Shown piece by piece: positions 26,627-36,192 of a DNA stretch of 64,000 nucleotides. Every line of letters begins with the position of its first letter. Within the stretch, counting starts at the first letter, position 1. Under the pieces are notes generated by a model that worked only from the letters and a program-made list of their open reading frames with translations, searched no databases and was not told where the DNA came from. This DNA comes from Chryseobacterium angstadtii (GTDB lineage Bacteria > Bacteroidota > Bacteroidia > Flavobacteriales > Weeksellaceae), in contig NZ_LFND01000004.1 of NCBI RefSeq assembly GCF_001045465.1, forward strand, positions 124,001 to 188,000. The letters are read 5' to 3'. The position numbers were made by a program, and so were the translations under genes.

Positions 26627-26995
26627 ATGAGAAAGATCATTATTGCCGATGACGAGCACAAGATATTAATGTCACTGGAATACAGTTTTAAGAAAAACAA
26701 CTACGACGTTTACATCGCAAGAGACGGAACAGAAGTCCTCGATTTTCTGAAAAACATGGTTCCCGATGTAATCCTACTCGATATTATGATGCCCAATCTG
26801 GACGGATACAGTACGTTGGAAGCCATAAAAAAAGATGAAAAACTGCAAGACACCAAAGTCATTTTCCTGAGTGCGAAAAACAATCCAAAAGATATTGAAA
26901 AAGGCCTGAAAATGGGGGCTGACGCGTATGTAACCAAGCCTTATTCTATTAAGAAGCTGATGCAGCAGATTGAGGAGATGTTTGGGGAAGACTAG
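26627..26995 (+). CDS. Receiver-only response regulator
   Basis: A 122-residue CheY-like protein with acidic Asp8/Asp9, the phosphorylated Asp52 in VILLDIMMPN, and Lys104 in YVTKPYS. It ends within a few residues of the receiver fold and has no DNA-binding output. It starts 6 nt after the sensor stop, so the two are surely a pair. CrbR, the usual partner of CrbS-type kinases, carries a LuxR-type HTH, which is missing here. Output must go through another protein or a phosphorelay. Confidence 0.92.
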   Translation: MRKIIIADDEHKILMSLEYSFKKNNYDVYIARDGTEVLDFLKNMVPDVILLDIMMPNLDGYSTLEAIKKDEKLQDTKVIFLSAKNNPKDIEKGLKMGADAYVTKPYSIKKLMQQIEEMFGED

Positions 26996-27002
26996 GAGGA
27001 CA

Positions 27003-27085
27003 AAGAATTGAGAATTGAGAATTGAGAACCAAGATGCAAGAATCAAGAGCCAAGATGTCAGACTTTAGATTTTAGATGCGAGACT
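27003..27085. repeat. Low-complexity GAATTGA/CAAGA repeat
   Basis: Three GAATTGA-type heptamers are followed by GAACCAAGATGCAAGAATC-type words and TCAGACTTTAGAT. The same words recur at about 19848-19905, 40610-40650 and 45005-45035, always in intergenic DNA. Confidence 0.5.
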
Positions 27086-27094
27086 TACGACCGG

Positions 27095-27102
27095 TATATT
27101 TG
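27095..27102 (+). promoter_or_regulatory. -7 box (TATATTTG) of the prpE-acs pair
   Basis: An exact TAnnTTTG match 58 nt upstream of the prpE start. It suggests that the two synthetase genes have their own promoter, the natural target of the upstream two-component system. Confidence 0.45.
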
Positions 27103-27160
27103 GAATTTGAGTAAAGGAGCCTCTTCGCAATAAACAAAAACATGAAACGCAAAAATTAAC

Positions 27161-29047
27161 ATGGACGCTGATATTTTATTTAAACAAAGCATAGAAGACA
27201 AGGAAAATTTCTGGAAAAAGCAGGCGGGAGAAATTCAATGGTTTAAGTTTCCGGAACAGATTCTTTCTACAGATGAAAATAATTACCCGCAATGGTATTC
27301 AGACGGAAAGCTGAATATATGCTACCTATGCATTGATAAACACATAGAAGACGGTTTTGGAGACCAACCCGCTATCATTTACGATTCTCCCGTTACAGGC
27401 CAGAAAAAAACATATACTTTCAATCAGGCTAAAGAAGAGATTTCAAAATTTGCCGGAGGGCTGGCGTCGCTGGGATTAAAAAAAGGAGATACAGCGGTGA
27501 TCTACATGCCCATGATCCCACAGACTCTTTTTGCCATGCTCGCCTGTGCAAGAATCGGTATGATTCACAATGTGGTTTTCGGAGGTTTTGCGCCTCATGA
27601 ATTAGTGGTGAGAATTGATGACTGTAAGCCTAAAGCCTTAATCACAGCAACAGCAGGTATAGAAATCGCAAGAAGAATTCCTTATTTGCCGCTGGTGGAA
27701 AAAGCCATTGAACTGGCACAGGACAAAGTAGATCATATTATCGTTTACAACAGAAAACTGGTAGACAATCAGCATGAAATGTTTGACGGTCTCACCGATT
27801 ACGAAGAGCTGGTTCAGAAATCTGAGCCCGCAGACTGTATTTCTGTAGAATCTACCCACCCTCTATACCTTCTCTACACTTCAGGAACTACAGGAAAACC
27901 AAAAGGAATTGCAAGGGATACCGGAGGATATGCAACAGCGCTGAAATTTTCCATGAAATACGTTTACGGTGTTGAACCCGGGGAAACTTATTGGGCAGCC
28001 TCTGATTTCGGATGGGCTGTAGGCCACAGCTTCAGTGTTTACGGACCTTTAATCAACCGCAACACAACGGTTATTTTTGAAGGAAAACCTATCATGACAC
28101 CCGATGCAGGTACATTCTGGAGAATTATTTCGGAATATAAAGTTTCAACCATGTTTACAGCGCCTACCGCCATCAGAGCCATCAAAAAAGAAGATCCGAA
28201 TGGTGAGCTGGTTAAAAAATATGACTTGTCCCATTTTAAAAAACAGTTTCTGGCCGGTGAAAGATGTGATGTTGCTACTTTGGACTGGTTTGCAGAACAT
28301 ATCGGAGTTCCCGCCATTGATCATTGGTGGCAGACAGAATCCGGCTGGCCTATGCTCGGTTTAATGACATTCGATGATCAATACAAAATCAAAAGAGCTT
28401 CAGCAGGAAAACCTGTTCCGGGCTACGATATTAAAATTTTTGACGAAAACGGATATGAACTTGATGCGCATCAGGAAGGTTACTTAATCATCAAACTACC
28501 ACTTCCTCCGGGAGCACTTCTTGGGATCTGGAATGATTATGAGCGCTTTCACAGCAGCTATCTGTCCCAATACAAAGGCTATTATTTTTCAGGAGACGGA
28601 GCCATTCAGGATGAAGACGGTTATATTTTCATCACAGGAAGAGTGGATGACGTGATTAACGTAGCGGGGCACAGGCTTTCCACCTCGGAAATGGAAGAAA
28701 TTGTCTCTTCTCATCCGGACGTTGCAGAATGCGCCGTTGTAGGAATTGATGATGATCTCAAAGGCCAGATTCCTTTTGCCACAGTGGTACTGAAAAACGG
28801 CTCTGCTATTACCGAAGAAGATATTGAAAAAGATATTATCAGAATGGTTCGCGAGAAAATTGGTGCAGTTGCTTTTTTAAAAAACGCAATGGTTGTCAAA
28901 CGCTTACCTAAAACCCGTTCCGGAAAGATTCTGAGGAAACTGATCAGGACATTACTGGATGGTAAAGATTTCCAGATTCCATCCACGATAGATGATGAAA
29001 AAATCATTGAAGAAATTCAGGAAAAAATCAATGAATATAGGGCCTAA
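27161..29047 (+). CDS. prpE: Propionyl-CoA synthetase (PrpE-like acyl-CoA ligase)
   Basis: A 628-residue AMP-forming ligase. It shows LYTSGTTGKPKGIARDTGGY (P-loop region about 240-260), HWWQTESGWP, YFSGDGAIQDEDGY and the C-terminal KTRSGKILRK lysine motif. The RDTGGYATAL and FGWAVGHSFSVYGP segments resemble PrpE/ACSS3 more than acetate-specific Acs. The likely reaction is propionate plus ATP and CoA to propionyl-CoA. A paralogous Acs lies 60 nt downstream, so the pair covers two short-chain acids. Lysine acetylation at the KTRSGK site is a known control in the family. Substrate preference is inferred. Confidence 0.85.
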   Translation: MDADILFKQSIEDKENFWKKQAGEIQWFKFPEQILSTDENNYPQWYSDGKLNICYLCIDKHIEDGFGDQPAIIYDSPVTGQKKTYTFNQAKEEISKFAGGLASLGLKKGDTAVIYMPMIPQTLFAMLACARIGMIHNVVFGGFAPHELVVRIDDCKPKALITATAGIEIARRIPYLPLVEKAIELAQDKVDHIIVYNRKLVDNQHEMFDGLTDYEELVQKSEPADCISVESTHPLYLLYTSGTTGKPKGIARDTGGYATALKFSMKYVYGVEPGETYWAASDFGWAVGHSFSVYGPLINRNTTVIFEGKPIMTPDAGTFWRIISEYKVSTMFTAPTAIRAIKKEDPNGELVKKYDLSHFKKQFLAGERCDVATLDWFAEHIGVPAIDHWWQTESGWPMLGLMTFDDQYKIKRASAGKPVPGYDIKIFDENGYELDAHQEGYLIIKLPLPPGALLGIWNDYERFHSSYLSQYKGYYFSGDGAIQDEDGYIFITGRVDDVINVAGHRLSTSEMEEIVSSHPDVAECAVVGIDDDLKGQIPFATVVLKNGSAITEEDIEKDIIRMVREKIGAVAFLKNAMVVKRLPKTRSGKILRKLIRTLLDGKDFQIPSTIDDEKIIEEIQEKINEYRA

Positions 29048-29108
29048 GCCATAAATTAAACATATATTTAATACTAATAAAAATTCAAATTTCAAAAAAC
29101 GAAGGGAT

Positions 29109-31019
29109 ATGAGAAATTACTTAATTGAAGATCTGCCACACTATTTTGAAGAGTATAAAAAGTCTATTAAAAACCCTAAAAAATTCTGGGATAAAATAGC
29201 TGATCAAAATTTTGTGTGGTACCAAAGATGGAGCAAGGTGGTTAAGTATGATATGAATGAAGCTAAAATTACCTGGTTTAAAAACGCTAAATTAAATATC
29301 ACTAAAAACTGTATCGACAGGCATCTTGCCGTAAGAGGCGAGAAAACCGCGATTATCTGGGAACCCAACGACCCTAAAGAAGAAGCACAGCATATTTCCT
29401 ACAACGATCTGTACACCCGCGTGAATAAAACAGCCAATGTTCTCCGCGAAATGGGCATCGAAAAAGGAGACAGAGTATGCATTTACCTCCCTATGATCCC
29501 GGAACTGGCCATCACCATGCTTGCCTGCGCAAAATTAGGAGCCGTACACTCTGTGATTTTTGCCGGATTTTCCGCTTCTGCTGTAGCTTCAAGAGTGAAT
29601 GACTGTCATGCTAAAATGATCATCACTTCAGACGGCAGCTACAGAGGAAATAAGGTTCTGGACCTGAAAAGCATTGTTGATGAAGCTCTGGAAAAGACAC
29701 CCAGCGTAGAATCTGTACTGGTTGTGAAAAGAACACACAACGAGATCAAAATGAAGGAAGGCAGGGATTACTGGATGGCTGATCTGTATGAAAAAGCCTC
29801 CGCTGACTTCGTTACCGTGATTATGGATGCCGAAGACCCACTTTTCATCCTGTATACTTCAGGATCTACCGGAAAACCGAAAGGAATGCTTCATACGTGT
29901 GCCGGATATATGGTGTACACGGCTTATACGTTTAAAAATGTCTTTAACTATAAAGAAAATGATATCTATTGGTGTACGGCAGATATCGGATGGATTACCG
30001 GGCATTCGTACATTTTATACGGACCGCTGCTTAACGGCGCCACTACCGTTATTTTCGAAGGAGTTCCTACCTATCCTGAACCGGACCGTTTCTGGGAAGT
30101 GATTGAAAAACATAAAATTACTCAGTTTTATACGGCTCCTACCGCTATCCGTTCATTGGCTAAAGAAAGCACAGAATGGGTAGATAAGCATGATCTCAGC
30201 ACATTAAAAGTTATCGGATCCGTAGGAGAACCCATCAACGAAGAGGCATGGCACTGGTTCAATGATCATGTTGGAAAGAAGAAGTGTCCGGTTGTTGATA
30301 CCTGGTGGCAGACAGAAACAGGAGGAATTATGATTTCCCCTCTTCCTTTTGTAACTCCAACCAAACCGACCTATGCTACCCTTCCTCTTCCGGGAATCCA
30401 ACCTGTTTTGATGGATGATAAACGCAATGAAATTACCGGAAACCAGGTGACCGGAAATCTCTGCATCCGTTTTCCATGGCCTGGAATCGCAAGAACAATC
30501 TGGGGAGACCATCAGCGATATAAGGAAACATATTTCTCAGCATTTCCGGGAAAGTATTTCACGGGCGACGGTGCACTGAGAGATGAGGTAGGTTATTACA
30601 GAATTACCGGCCGTGTAGACGATGTTATTATTGTTTCGGGGCATAATTTAGGAACCGCTCCTATTGAAGACAGTATCAATGAACATCCGGCTGTGGCGGA
30701 ATCTGCCATTGTAGGTTATCCGCACGACATCAAAGGAAACGCCCTATACGGCTTTGTGATCCTGAAAGAAACCGGAGAGGGCCGTGATAAAGAAAACCTT
30801 AAAAAAGAGATCAATCAGCTGATTTCAGATCAGATAGGACCTATTGCCAAGCTGGACAAGATTCAGTTTGTTTCCGGGCTTCCAAAAACACGTTCCGGGA
30901 AAATTATGCGTAGAATCCTCAGAAAAATTGCGGAAGGAGATTTCAGCAACTTCGGAGATATTTCCACTTTATTAAATCCTGAAATTGTTGAGGAAATTAA
31001 AAACGAAAGAATCAGTTAA
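29109..31019 (+). CDS. acs: Acetyl-CoA synthetase
   Basis: A 636-residue acetate-CoA ligase. It shows YTSGSTGKPKGMLHTCAGY, DTWWQTETGG, YFTGDGALRDEVGYYRITGR and the C-terminal PKTRSGKIMRRILRKI with the regulatory lysine, then GDFSNFGDISTL. Length and motifs fit Acs. It is 61 nt after prpE and ends at a strong terminator. It activates acetate scavenged through the upstream porin and transporter, with control by the CrbS-like sensor likely. Confidence 0.94.
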   Translation: MRNYLIEDLPHYFEEYKKSIKNPKKFWDKIADQNFVWYQRWSKVVKYDMNEAKITWFKNAKLNITKNCIDRHLAVRGEKTAIIWEPNDPKEEAQHISYNDLYTRVNKTANVLREMGIEKGDRVCIYLPMIPELAITMLACAKLGAVHSVIFAGFSASAVASRVNDCHAKMIITSDGSYRGNKVLDLKSIVDEALEKTPSVESVLVVKRTHNEIKMKEGRDYWMADLYEKASADFVTVIMDAEDPLFILYTSGSTGKPKGMLHTCAGYMVYTAYTFKNVFNYKENDIYWCTADIGWITGHSYILYGPLLNGATTVIFEGVPTYPEPDRFWEVIEKHKITQFYTAPTAIRSLAKESTEWVDKHDLSTLKVIGSVGEPINEEAWHWFNDHVGKKKCPVVDTWWQTETGGIMISPLPFVTPTKPTYATLPLPGIQPVLMDDKRNEITGNQVTGNLCIRFPWPGIARTIWGDHQRYKETYFSAFPGKYFTGDGALRDEVGYYRITGRVDDVIIVSGHNLGTAPIEDSINEHPAVAESAIVGYPHDIKGNALYGFVILKETGEGRDKENLKKEINQLISDQIGPIAKLDKIQFVSGLPKTRSGKIMRRILRKIAEGDFSNFGDISTLLNPEIVEEIKNERIS

Positions 31020-31045
31020 GTAAATTGATTTAGAAACTATAAAAT

Positions 31046-31076
31046 AAATGCGCAGAGGTTTTCTGCGCATTTATTA
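31046..31076 (+). terminator. Intrinsic terminator after acs
   Basis: AAATGCGCAGA (31046-31056) pairs with TCTGCGCATTT (31062-31072) over a 5-nt loop and runs into T-rich sequence, 26 nt after the acs stop. Confidence 0.85.
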
Positions 31077-31182
31077 TTTTTAAAAGCAATAAAAAACACA
31101 TTTGAGCTATTTTAAACAGGTGTAAAACATTTTATTTAATCTTAAAATTCTAGAAAAAAGTAAAAGAACTGATTAAAAGTAT

Positions 31183-31190
31183 TATTTTTG
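31183..31190 (+). promoter_or_regulatory. -7 box (TATTTTTG) 6 nt before a start codon
   Basis: An exact TAnnTTTG match ending 6 nt before the ATG at 31197, so the transcript should be leaderless or have a very short leader. It also rules out the TTG at 31188 as start, because that TTG is the end of the box. Confidence 0.45.
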
Positions 31191-31196
31191 AAAACC

Positions 31197-32150
31197 ATGA
31201 AACATTTCCTGTCAATAGCCATTATAGCCATGCTATCTTCCTGCAGTAAAGAGAGAGAAAACGAAAAAAAAATTTCAACAATTTTCGAAGCTCATCCCTG
31301 TTATCAAAACTTCACCATCAATGACAGTTTACCTCCAAAAATGCATTTTTCAGAGAATCCTGCCTTTAAAGAAAAAATAAAAAAGGAAAATATCCTGCCT
31401 TTTTATGTGTCAGATCTGAATCATGATGGTAAAGATGATTATGTTATCAATATTAAAGAAAAAGAAGAGCACAAGGGAAAAGATATTGCCATCAGTGCTT
31501 TTCCTCTCAACCTATGTAATAATCTGGGAAATATTGCTATCGCTCTTAGTCAGAAAACAGGCAAATACAAAATATTTAATCCTTACAAGGATCTGAATGA
31601 AGACCCTATTGCTATAAAACTTTCTCCGGATGGAAAATCTATTCACGTTATAAAAGTAAAATACGATCCATCCAGAAATTATGATTTGGTGAATTTCTAT
31701 ACCACCGATGTTTTAACGATTAAAAATGATGTTGCAACGGAATATATAAAAGCGCCGGAAAAACATAAAATTAACAATGTAAGAATAGAACTTGAAGGAA
31801 AATTCGTCATGACATTGGATTTTAAGGAGAAAAAAATGTATCTCGATGACACCTGGCTTAATAATCTGGATGCCGGAAAGACCTATTTTAAGAAAATATC
31901 ACAAGAAGACGAAGATCAGCTTCAGATGCTTTTGAATACTATGGATTTTACCCATATCGATAACTCAGACAATACTCCCATCAAAAATATCGGCAATTAC
32001 TTTCTGGATATTAATTATGATGCTGATCAAAATAAAGAAATCTGGAATTATGGTAAAAACGGCGGCTTACGGACCATGAATTTTTACGACCAGATCCTTC
32101 TTTATCTGTATCAGTTTGGCTGGACAGAGCTTGAGTATATGAATGATTAA
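31197..32150 (+). CDS. Lipoprotein of unknown function
   Basis: A 317-residue lipoprotein. The signal ends in the lipobox LSSC (Cys16), and SKEREN follows. Near residue 75 is DLNHDGKDDYVI, a calcium-loop-like motif of FG-GAP/VCBS type. No other domain was recognised; strands and acidic loops dominate. It is a single gene with its own promoter box and no obvious partner. Confidence 0.7.
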   Translation: MKHFLSIAIIAMLSSCSKERENEKKISTIFEAHPCYQNFTINDSLPPKMHFSENPAFKEKIKKENILPFYVSDLNHDGKDDYVINIKEKEEHKGKDIAISAFPLNLCNNLGNIAIALSQKTGKYKIFNPYKDLNEDPIAIKLSPDGKSIHVIKVKYDPSRNYDLVNFYTTDVLTIKNDVATEYIKAPEKHKINNVRIELEGKFVMTLDFKEKKMYLDDTWLNNLDAGKTYFKKISQEDEDQLQMLLNTMDFTHIDNSDNTPIKNIGNYFLDINYDADQNKEIWNYGKNGGLRTMNFYDQILLYLYQFGWTELEYMND

Positions 32151-32325
32151 GGAAAACAGGCTTTATTTAAATATTATTAATTTCAAACACGCGTTCAATA
32201 GACATTCCTAAACATTTTAACATTATATTATAGATGAAATAATAAATATTAAATTTTATTAAAATTAACCTAATAATATTAAAAAATATTTATTATCTTT
32301 AAGTACAATTTTAAAACTATTGCTT

Positions 32326-32691
32326 ATGTCAAATATATTAGCTGGATTATTTGCACATCACAGCGATTACAAAAAGCTTGAAGCCGATCTGGAGAATTCA
32401 GGATTTGAAACTTCAGATTACATAGTATATCTCAATAACGACTCTGATACTTCCCAGTACCTTGCGAGTGTTGCGGTAAAAGATAATAACCAAACTGACG
32501 GCGTCCGGAATATTTTCAGCCAAAATTCAGTATTGAAAACCTATTTATTCGAGAACATGGGTATTGGGCAGGCCAATTATGATCATATCAAAAGATTTAT
32601 CGACGCCCGAAACAGAGCCGAAATCCATAACAGCCCCGATGTGAAAATAAAGGCATCAAGCAGTGGCATAGATTCAGAAGTGAAATTCTGA
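32326..32691 (+). CDS. Hypothetical soluble protein
   Basis: A 121-residue acidic protein from the ATG at 32326 (MSNILAGLFAHHSDYKKL); a TTG two codons earlier is not favoured. The layout, an alpha-beta segment starting with KLEADLENSGFETSDYIVYL, weakly recalls the general-stress YflT-like fold, but I cannot confirm this. It is followed by a strong terminator and stands alone. Confidence 0.6.
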   Translation: MSNILAGLFAHHSDYKKLEADLENSGFETSDYIVYLNNDSDTSQYLASVAVKDNNQTDGVRNIFSQNSVLKTYLFENMGIGQANYDHIKRFIDARNRAEIHNSPDVKIKASSSGIDSEVKF

Positions 32692-32715
32692 CAAAAAATA
32701 AAATCTAATAACCGG

Positions 32716-32744
32716 AAATCCGCAGAGCGTTCTGCGGATTTTTA
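32716..32744 (+). terminator. Intrinsic terminator
   Basis: AAATCCGCAGA (32716-32726) pairs perfectly with TCTGCGGATTT (32731-32741) over a 4-nt loop, followed by T residues. Confidence 0.85.
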
Positions 32745-32800
32745 TATGTGAAAAGTTTAAAAAATTTCGTATTTTCGTTTAAATATAGGCATTAGCACAA

Positions 32801-35011
32801 ATGAGTTACGATTTAGAACAGGAAAATAAAGAGATCTTAGCCCGATATAAAGATCTGATTTCGAATACATACAGAACTCTGGACGAGGAAAATAACAAGC
32901 TCATCCGGAAGGCATTTGATATTGCATTGGATGCCCATAAGGATCAAAGGAGAAAATCCGGTGAACCTTATATTTACCACCCCATTGCCGTTGCTAAAAT
33001 TGTGGCTACCGAAATAGGTTTGGGAGCTACTTCTATTGCCTGTGCCCTGCTGCATGATGTGGTAGAGGATTCGGATTATACATATGAGGATCTGAAAAAA
33101 ATATTTGGCGAAAAAATCGCCAGTATTGTGAACGGGCTCACCAAGATCTCCATCATGAATCATCAGAATATTTCTGTACAGTCTGAGAACTACAGAAAAC
33201 TGCTGCTGACTTTATCTGAAGATTTCAGGGTAATCCTGATCAAAATTGCAGACCGTCTTCACAATATGCGAACGCTGGAAAGCATGGCTCCGGACAAACA
33301 GAAAAAAATTGCTTCGGAAACGGTTTATATTTACGCTCCTATGGCACACCGTCTGGGTTTGTACAACATCAAATCTGAACTTGAAGATCTTTCTTTAAAA
33401 TACAACAATCCGGAAGTTTACAATGAGATCACGGAGAAGTTGGAATCTGCCAAAGAAAACCGTGAAAGATATATTGAGGAGTTTAAAACTGAGGTTTCGG
33501 AGAGATTAAAAGAAGAAGGTTTAAATTTCAATATCAAAGGCCGCGCAAAAGCCATTTCTTCTATTTACAGAAAAATGCTGAAGCAGGGTGTTCCTTTTGA
33601 GGAGGTCTTCGACAATTACGCGATACGAATCATTTACAAATCAGATGCAAAAAACGAAAAATTTCTTGCCTGGAAAATCTATTCTATCGTAACGGATGTG
33701 TATCACAGTAATCCTTCAAGAATGAGAGACTGGATTACGCAGCCCCGTTCCACAGGATACGAAAGTCTCCATTTAACCGTTTTGGGACCGGATAAAAAAT
33801 GGATTGAAGTACAGATCCGTTCGGAGAGAATGAATGAGATTGCAGAAAAAGGGGTTGCTGCCCATTACAAATATAAGGAAGGCTACAAACAGAGTTCCGA
33901 TGACCGGAATTTTGAAAAGTGGGTCACCGAGATCCGCGAAGTTCTTGAACAGCAGCAGGATCTTTCTACTTCAGAGCTTTTGGATAACATCAAACTCAAT
34001 TTATATGCTAAGGAAGTATTTGTATTTACTCCGAAAGGGGAAATCAAGATTCTTCCTACCAATGCTACAGCCCTGGATTTTGCTTTTGCCGTTCACTCAG
34101 ATCTTGGAATGAAATGTCTTGGAGCTAAGATTAATGGAAAACTGGTTCCTATTTCTTATGTTCTTCAAAACGGTGACCAGATAGATATTCTGTCTTCACA
34201 AAACCAGAAACCCAAGTCGGACTGGCTGGAATTTGTAGTCACTTCCAAAGCAAAATCCAAGATCAAAAGCTACCTGAATTCCCAGAAAAACCAACTGGTG
34301 GAAGACGGCAAAGAAATTCTTCAGAGAAAGCTGCGCCATGCGAAGATCAACTTCAATGATGAAGAAATCAATAAGCTTCAGAAGTTCTTCAATTTAAAAA
34401 CGTCTCAGGAGCTGTTTCTTAAATTCCAGAGCAACGAACTGGATGTAAGCAGTTTAAGGAAATATATTGAAAGTAAAAACGTATTCAACAATTTACTTTC
34501 CAGATTCAGAAAATCGCCTTCGAAGAATGTTCATTTTGAGGAACCGAAAGAGCAAAATCTAGATATGATTGTCTTCGGGAAAGACGAAGAAAAGCTGAAT
34601 TACAGCTATGCTAAATGCTGTACCGTAATTCCCGGTGATAAAATTTTCGGATTTATTACCATTTCAGACGGTATCAAAGTCCATAGTGACAACTGCCCTA
34701 ACGCCATCAATCTGAGAGCTCAGTACGACTACCGTGTGATTCCGGCCAAATGGGTGAATGCAGAAAGCTTTAAGAACAGAGTGAAGATCGAGATTGAAGG
34801 TCTGGACAGAATGGGAATGATCAATGATATCACCACCGTCATCAGCGGAAGTATGGGAATGGATATGAAAAGTATGTCCATAGAATCCAACAACGGTGTA
34901 TTTATGGGTAACATCAATCTTGAAGTTAAGAACAAAGGGCAACTGGAAGAAACATTTAAAAAACTTAAAAATATTGACGGCGTCTCAAGAGTGAGACGAT
35001 TACAATCATAG
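32801..35011 (+). CDS. rsh: Bifunctional (p)ppGpp synthetase/hydrolase (Rsh family)
   Basis: A 736-residue stringent-response enzyme. The HD hydrolase domain (about 35-190) keeps HP at 60 and LLHDVVED with His85/Asp86, so (p)ppGpp hydrolysis should be active. The synthetase domain (about 230-350) shows RGRAKAISSIYRKM-like sequence and TGYESLHLTV. A TGS domain (about 400-465, VFVFTPKGEIKILPTNATAL) and a C-terminal ACT domain (about 660-736) follow. It is 2 nt upstream of nhaA and may be co-transcribed with it. Confidence 0.96.
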   Translation: MSYDLEQENKEILARYKDLISNTYRTLDEENNKLIRKAFDIALDAHKDQRRKSGEPYIYHPIAVAKIVATEIGLGATSIACALLHDVVEDSDYTYEDLKKIFGEKIASIVNGLTKISIMNHQNISVQSENYRKLLLTLSEDFRVILIKIADRLHNMRTLESMAPDKQKKIASETVYIYAPMAHRLGLYNIKSELEDLSLKYNNPEVYNEITEKLESAKENRERYIEEFKTEVSERLKEEGLNFNIKGRAKAISSIYRKMLKQGVPFEEVFDNYAIRIIYKSDAKNEKFLAWKIYSIVTDVYHSNPSRMRDWITQPRSTGYESLHLTVLGPDKKWIEVQIRSERMNEIAEKGVAAHYKYKEGYKQSSDDRNFEKWVTEIREVLEQQQDLSTSELLDNIKLNLYAKEVFVFTPKGEIKILPTNATALDFAFAVHSDLGMKCLGAKINGKLVPISYVLQNGDQIDILSSQNQKPKSDWLEFVVTSKAKSKIKSYLNSQKNQLVEDGKEILQRKLRHAKINFNDEEINKLQKFFNLKTSQELFLKFQSNELDVSSLRKYIESKNVFNNLLSRFRKSPSKNVHFEEPKEQNLDMIVFGKDEEKLNYSYAKCCTVIPGDKIFGFITISDGIKVHSDNCPNAINLRAQYDYRVIPAKWVNAESFKNRVKIEIEGLDRMGMINDITTVISGSMGMDMKSMSIESNNGVFMGNINLEVKNKGQLEETFKKLKNIDGVSRVRRLQS

Positions 35012-35013
35012 GC

Positions 35014-36192
35014 ATGAATTTATCTTTATACTTTAAAAAATTTTTCAAAAGCAATCAGTCATCAGGAATTATACTTATTTTTTGTGTGCTGATTTCATTA
35101 TTAATCGCTAATTCGTCTGCCGGAGAAGGTTTTCAGCACTTTTTAGATCAGGAAGTCGGAATTCATTTATTCCACCTTACTTATCCTGTCAGCATTTGGA
35201 TCAATGACGGGCTGATGGCCGTTTTCTTCCTTCTGGTCGGGCTTGAAATCAAGCGTGAAATGGTGGAAGGCGAACTGTCTTCTTTTAAAAATGCATCACT
35301 GCCTATTTTTGCAGCTGTCGGAGGAATGCTGGTTCCTGCCATCATTTATACCTTTTTCAACTCCGGAACGGAATACAGCAGCGGCTGGGGAATTCCTATG
35401 GCTACGGATATTGCTTTCTCACTGGCCATTATTTCAATGCTGGGAAAAAGAATCCCCAATTCAATCAAAATATTTCTGGCAGCACTCGCTATTGTAGATG
35501 ACCTTGGAGCTATTCTGGTGATTGCTATTTTTTATACGGAACAAATTCACTGGACTTATCTATTGTTGTCTTTCGGGACGGCTGCCTTGTTGTTTTTACT
35601 GAATTTTTTAAAGGTTACCCGTCTTATTTTCTATATTATTCCCGGGTTATTTTTATGGTATTTCCTGCATCATTCAGGAATTCATGCTACGATAGCAGGT
35701 GTTTTACTGGCCTTCTCCATTCCTACCAATGCCTCAAATGTAGAAATTTCTCCTCTTGAAAAACTGGAGCATCAGCTTCATTTTCCGGTGAGTTTTCTGA
35801 TTATGCCGATATTTGCTTTAACGAATACCAATATTGCATTTACCAGTGAAATGGTGGCCGGAGTAACCAGTACTTTAGGGTTGGGAATTATCTGCGGACT
35901 GGTATTAGGAAAGCTTGTCGGGATCAACCTGTTTTCTCTTATTGCCATAAAACTGAAACTCAGCTCTCTGCCGCAAAACAGTAACTGGCTTCAGATGGTG
36001 GGAGTAGGTTTGCTGGCGGGAATAGGATTTACGATGTCTATTTTTATTGCTCTGCTTTCGTTCAAGGATGATATTGCTATTCAGGATGAGGCTAAATTTG
36101 CTATTCTTATTGCTTCGTTTTTAGCAGCCGTTTTAGGTTTTGTCATACTGAGCGTGAGTTCAAAGCAAGACATGAATGCTGAGGAAAATTAA
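35014..36192 (+). CDS. nhaA: Na+/H+ antiporter NhaA
   Basis: A 392-residue antiporter with about 12 helices. Essential acidic residues are in place: Asp132 in MATDIAFSLA and the Asp162/Asp163 pair in ALAIVDDLGAILV. It exchanges cytoplasmic sodium for protons in alkaline or salty conditions. It begins 2 nt after the Rsh stop, an unusual but clear coupling, and its stop overlaps that of the convergent yihY-type gene by 4 nt. Confidence 0.95.
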   Translation: MNLSLYFKKFFKSNQSSGIILIFCVLISLLIANSSAGEGFQHFLDQEVGIHLFHLTYPVSIWINDGLMAVFFLLVGLEIKREMVEGELSSFKNASLPIFAAVGGMLVPAIIYTFFNSGTEYSSGWGIPMATDIAFSLAIISMLGKRIPNSIKIFLAALAIVDDLGAILVIAIFYTEQIHWTYLLLSFGTAALLFLLNFLKVTRLIFYIIPGLFLWYFLHHSGIHATIAGVLLAFSIPTNASNVEISPLEKLEHQLHFPVSFLIMPIFALTNTNIAFTSEMVAGVTSTLGLGIICGLVLGKLVGINLFSLIAIKLKLSSLPQNSNWLQMVGVGLLAGIGFTMSIFIALLSFKDDIAIQDEAKFAILIASFLAAVLGFVILSVSSKQDMNAEEN

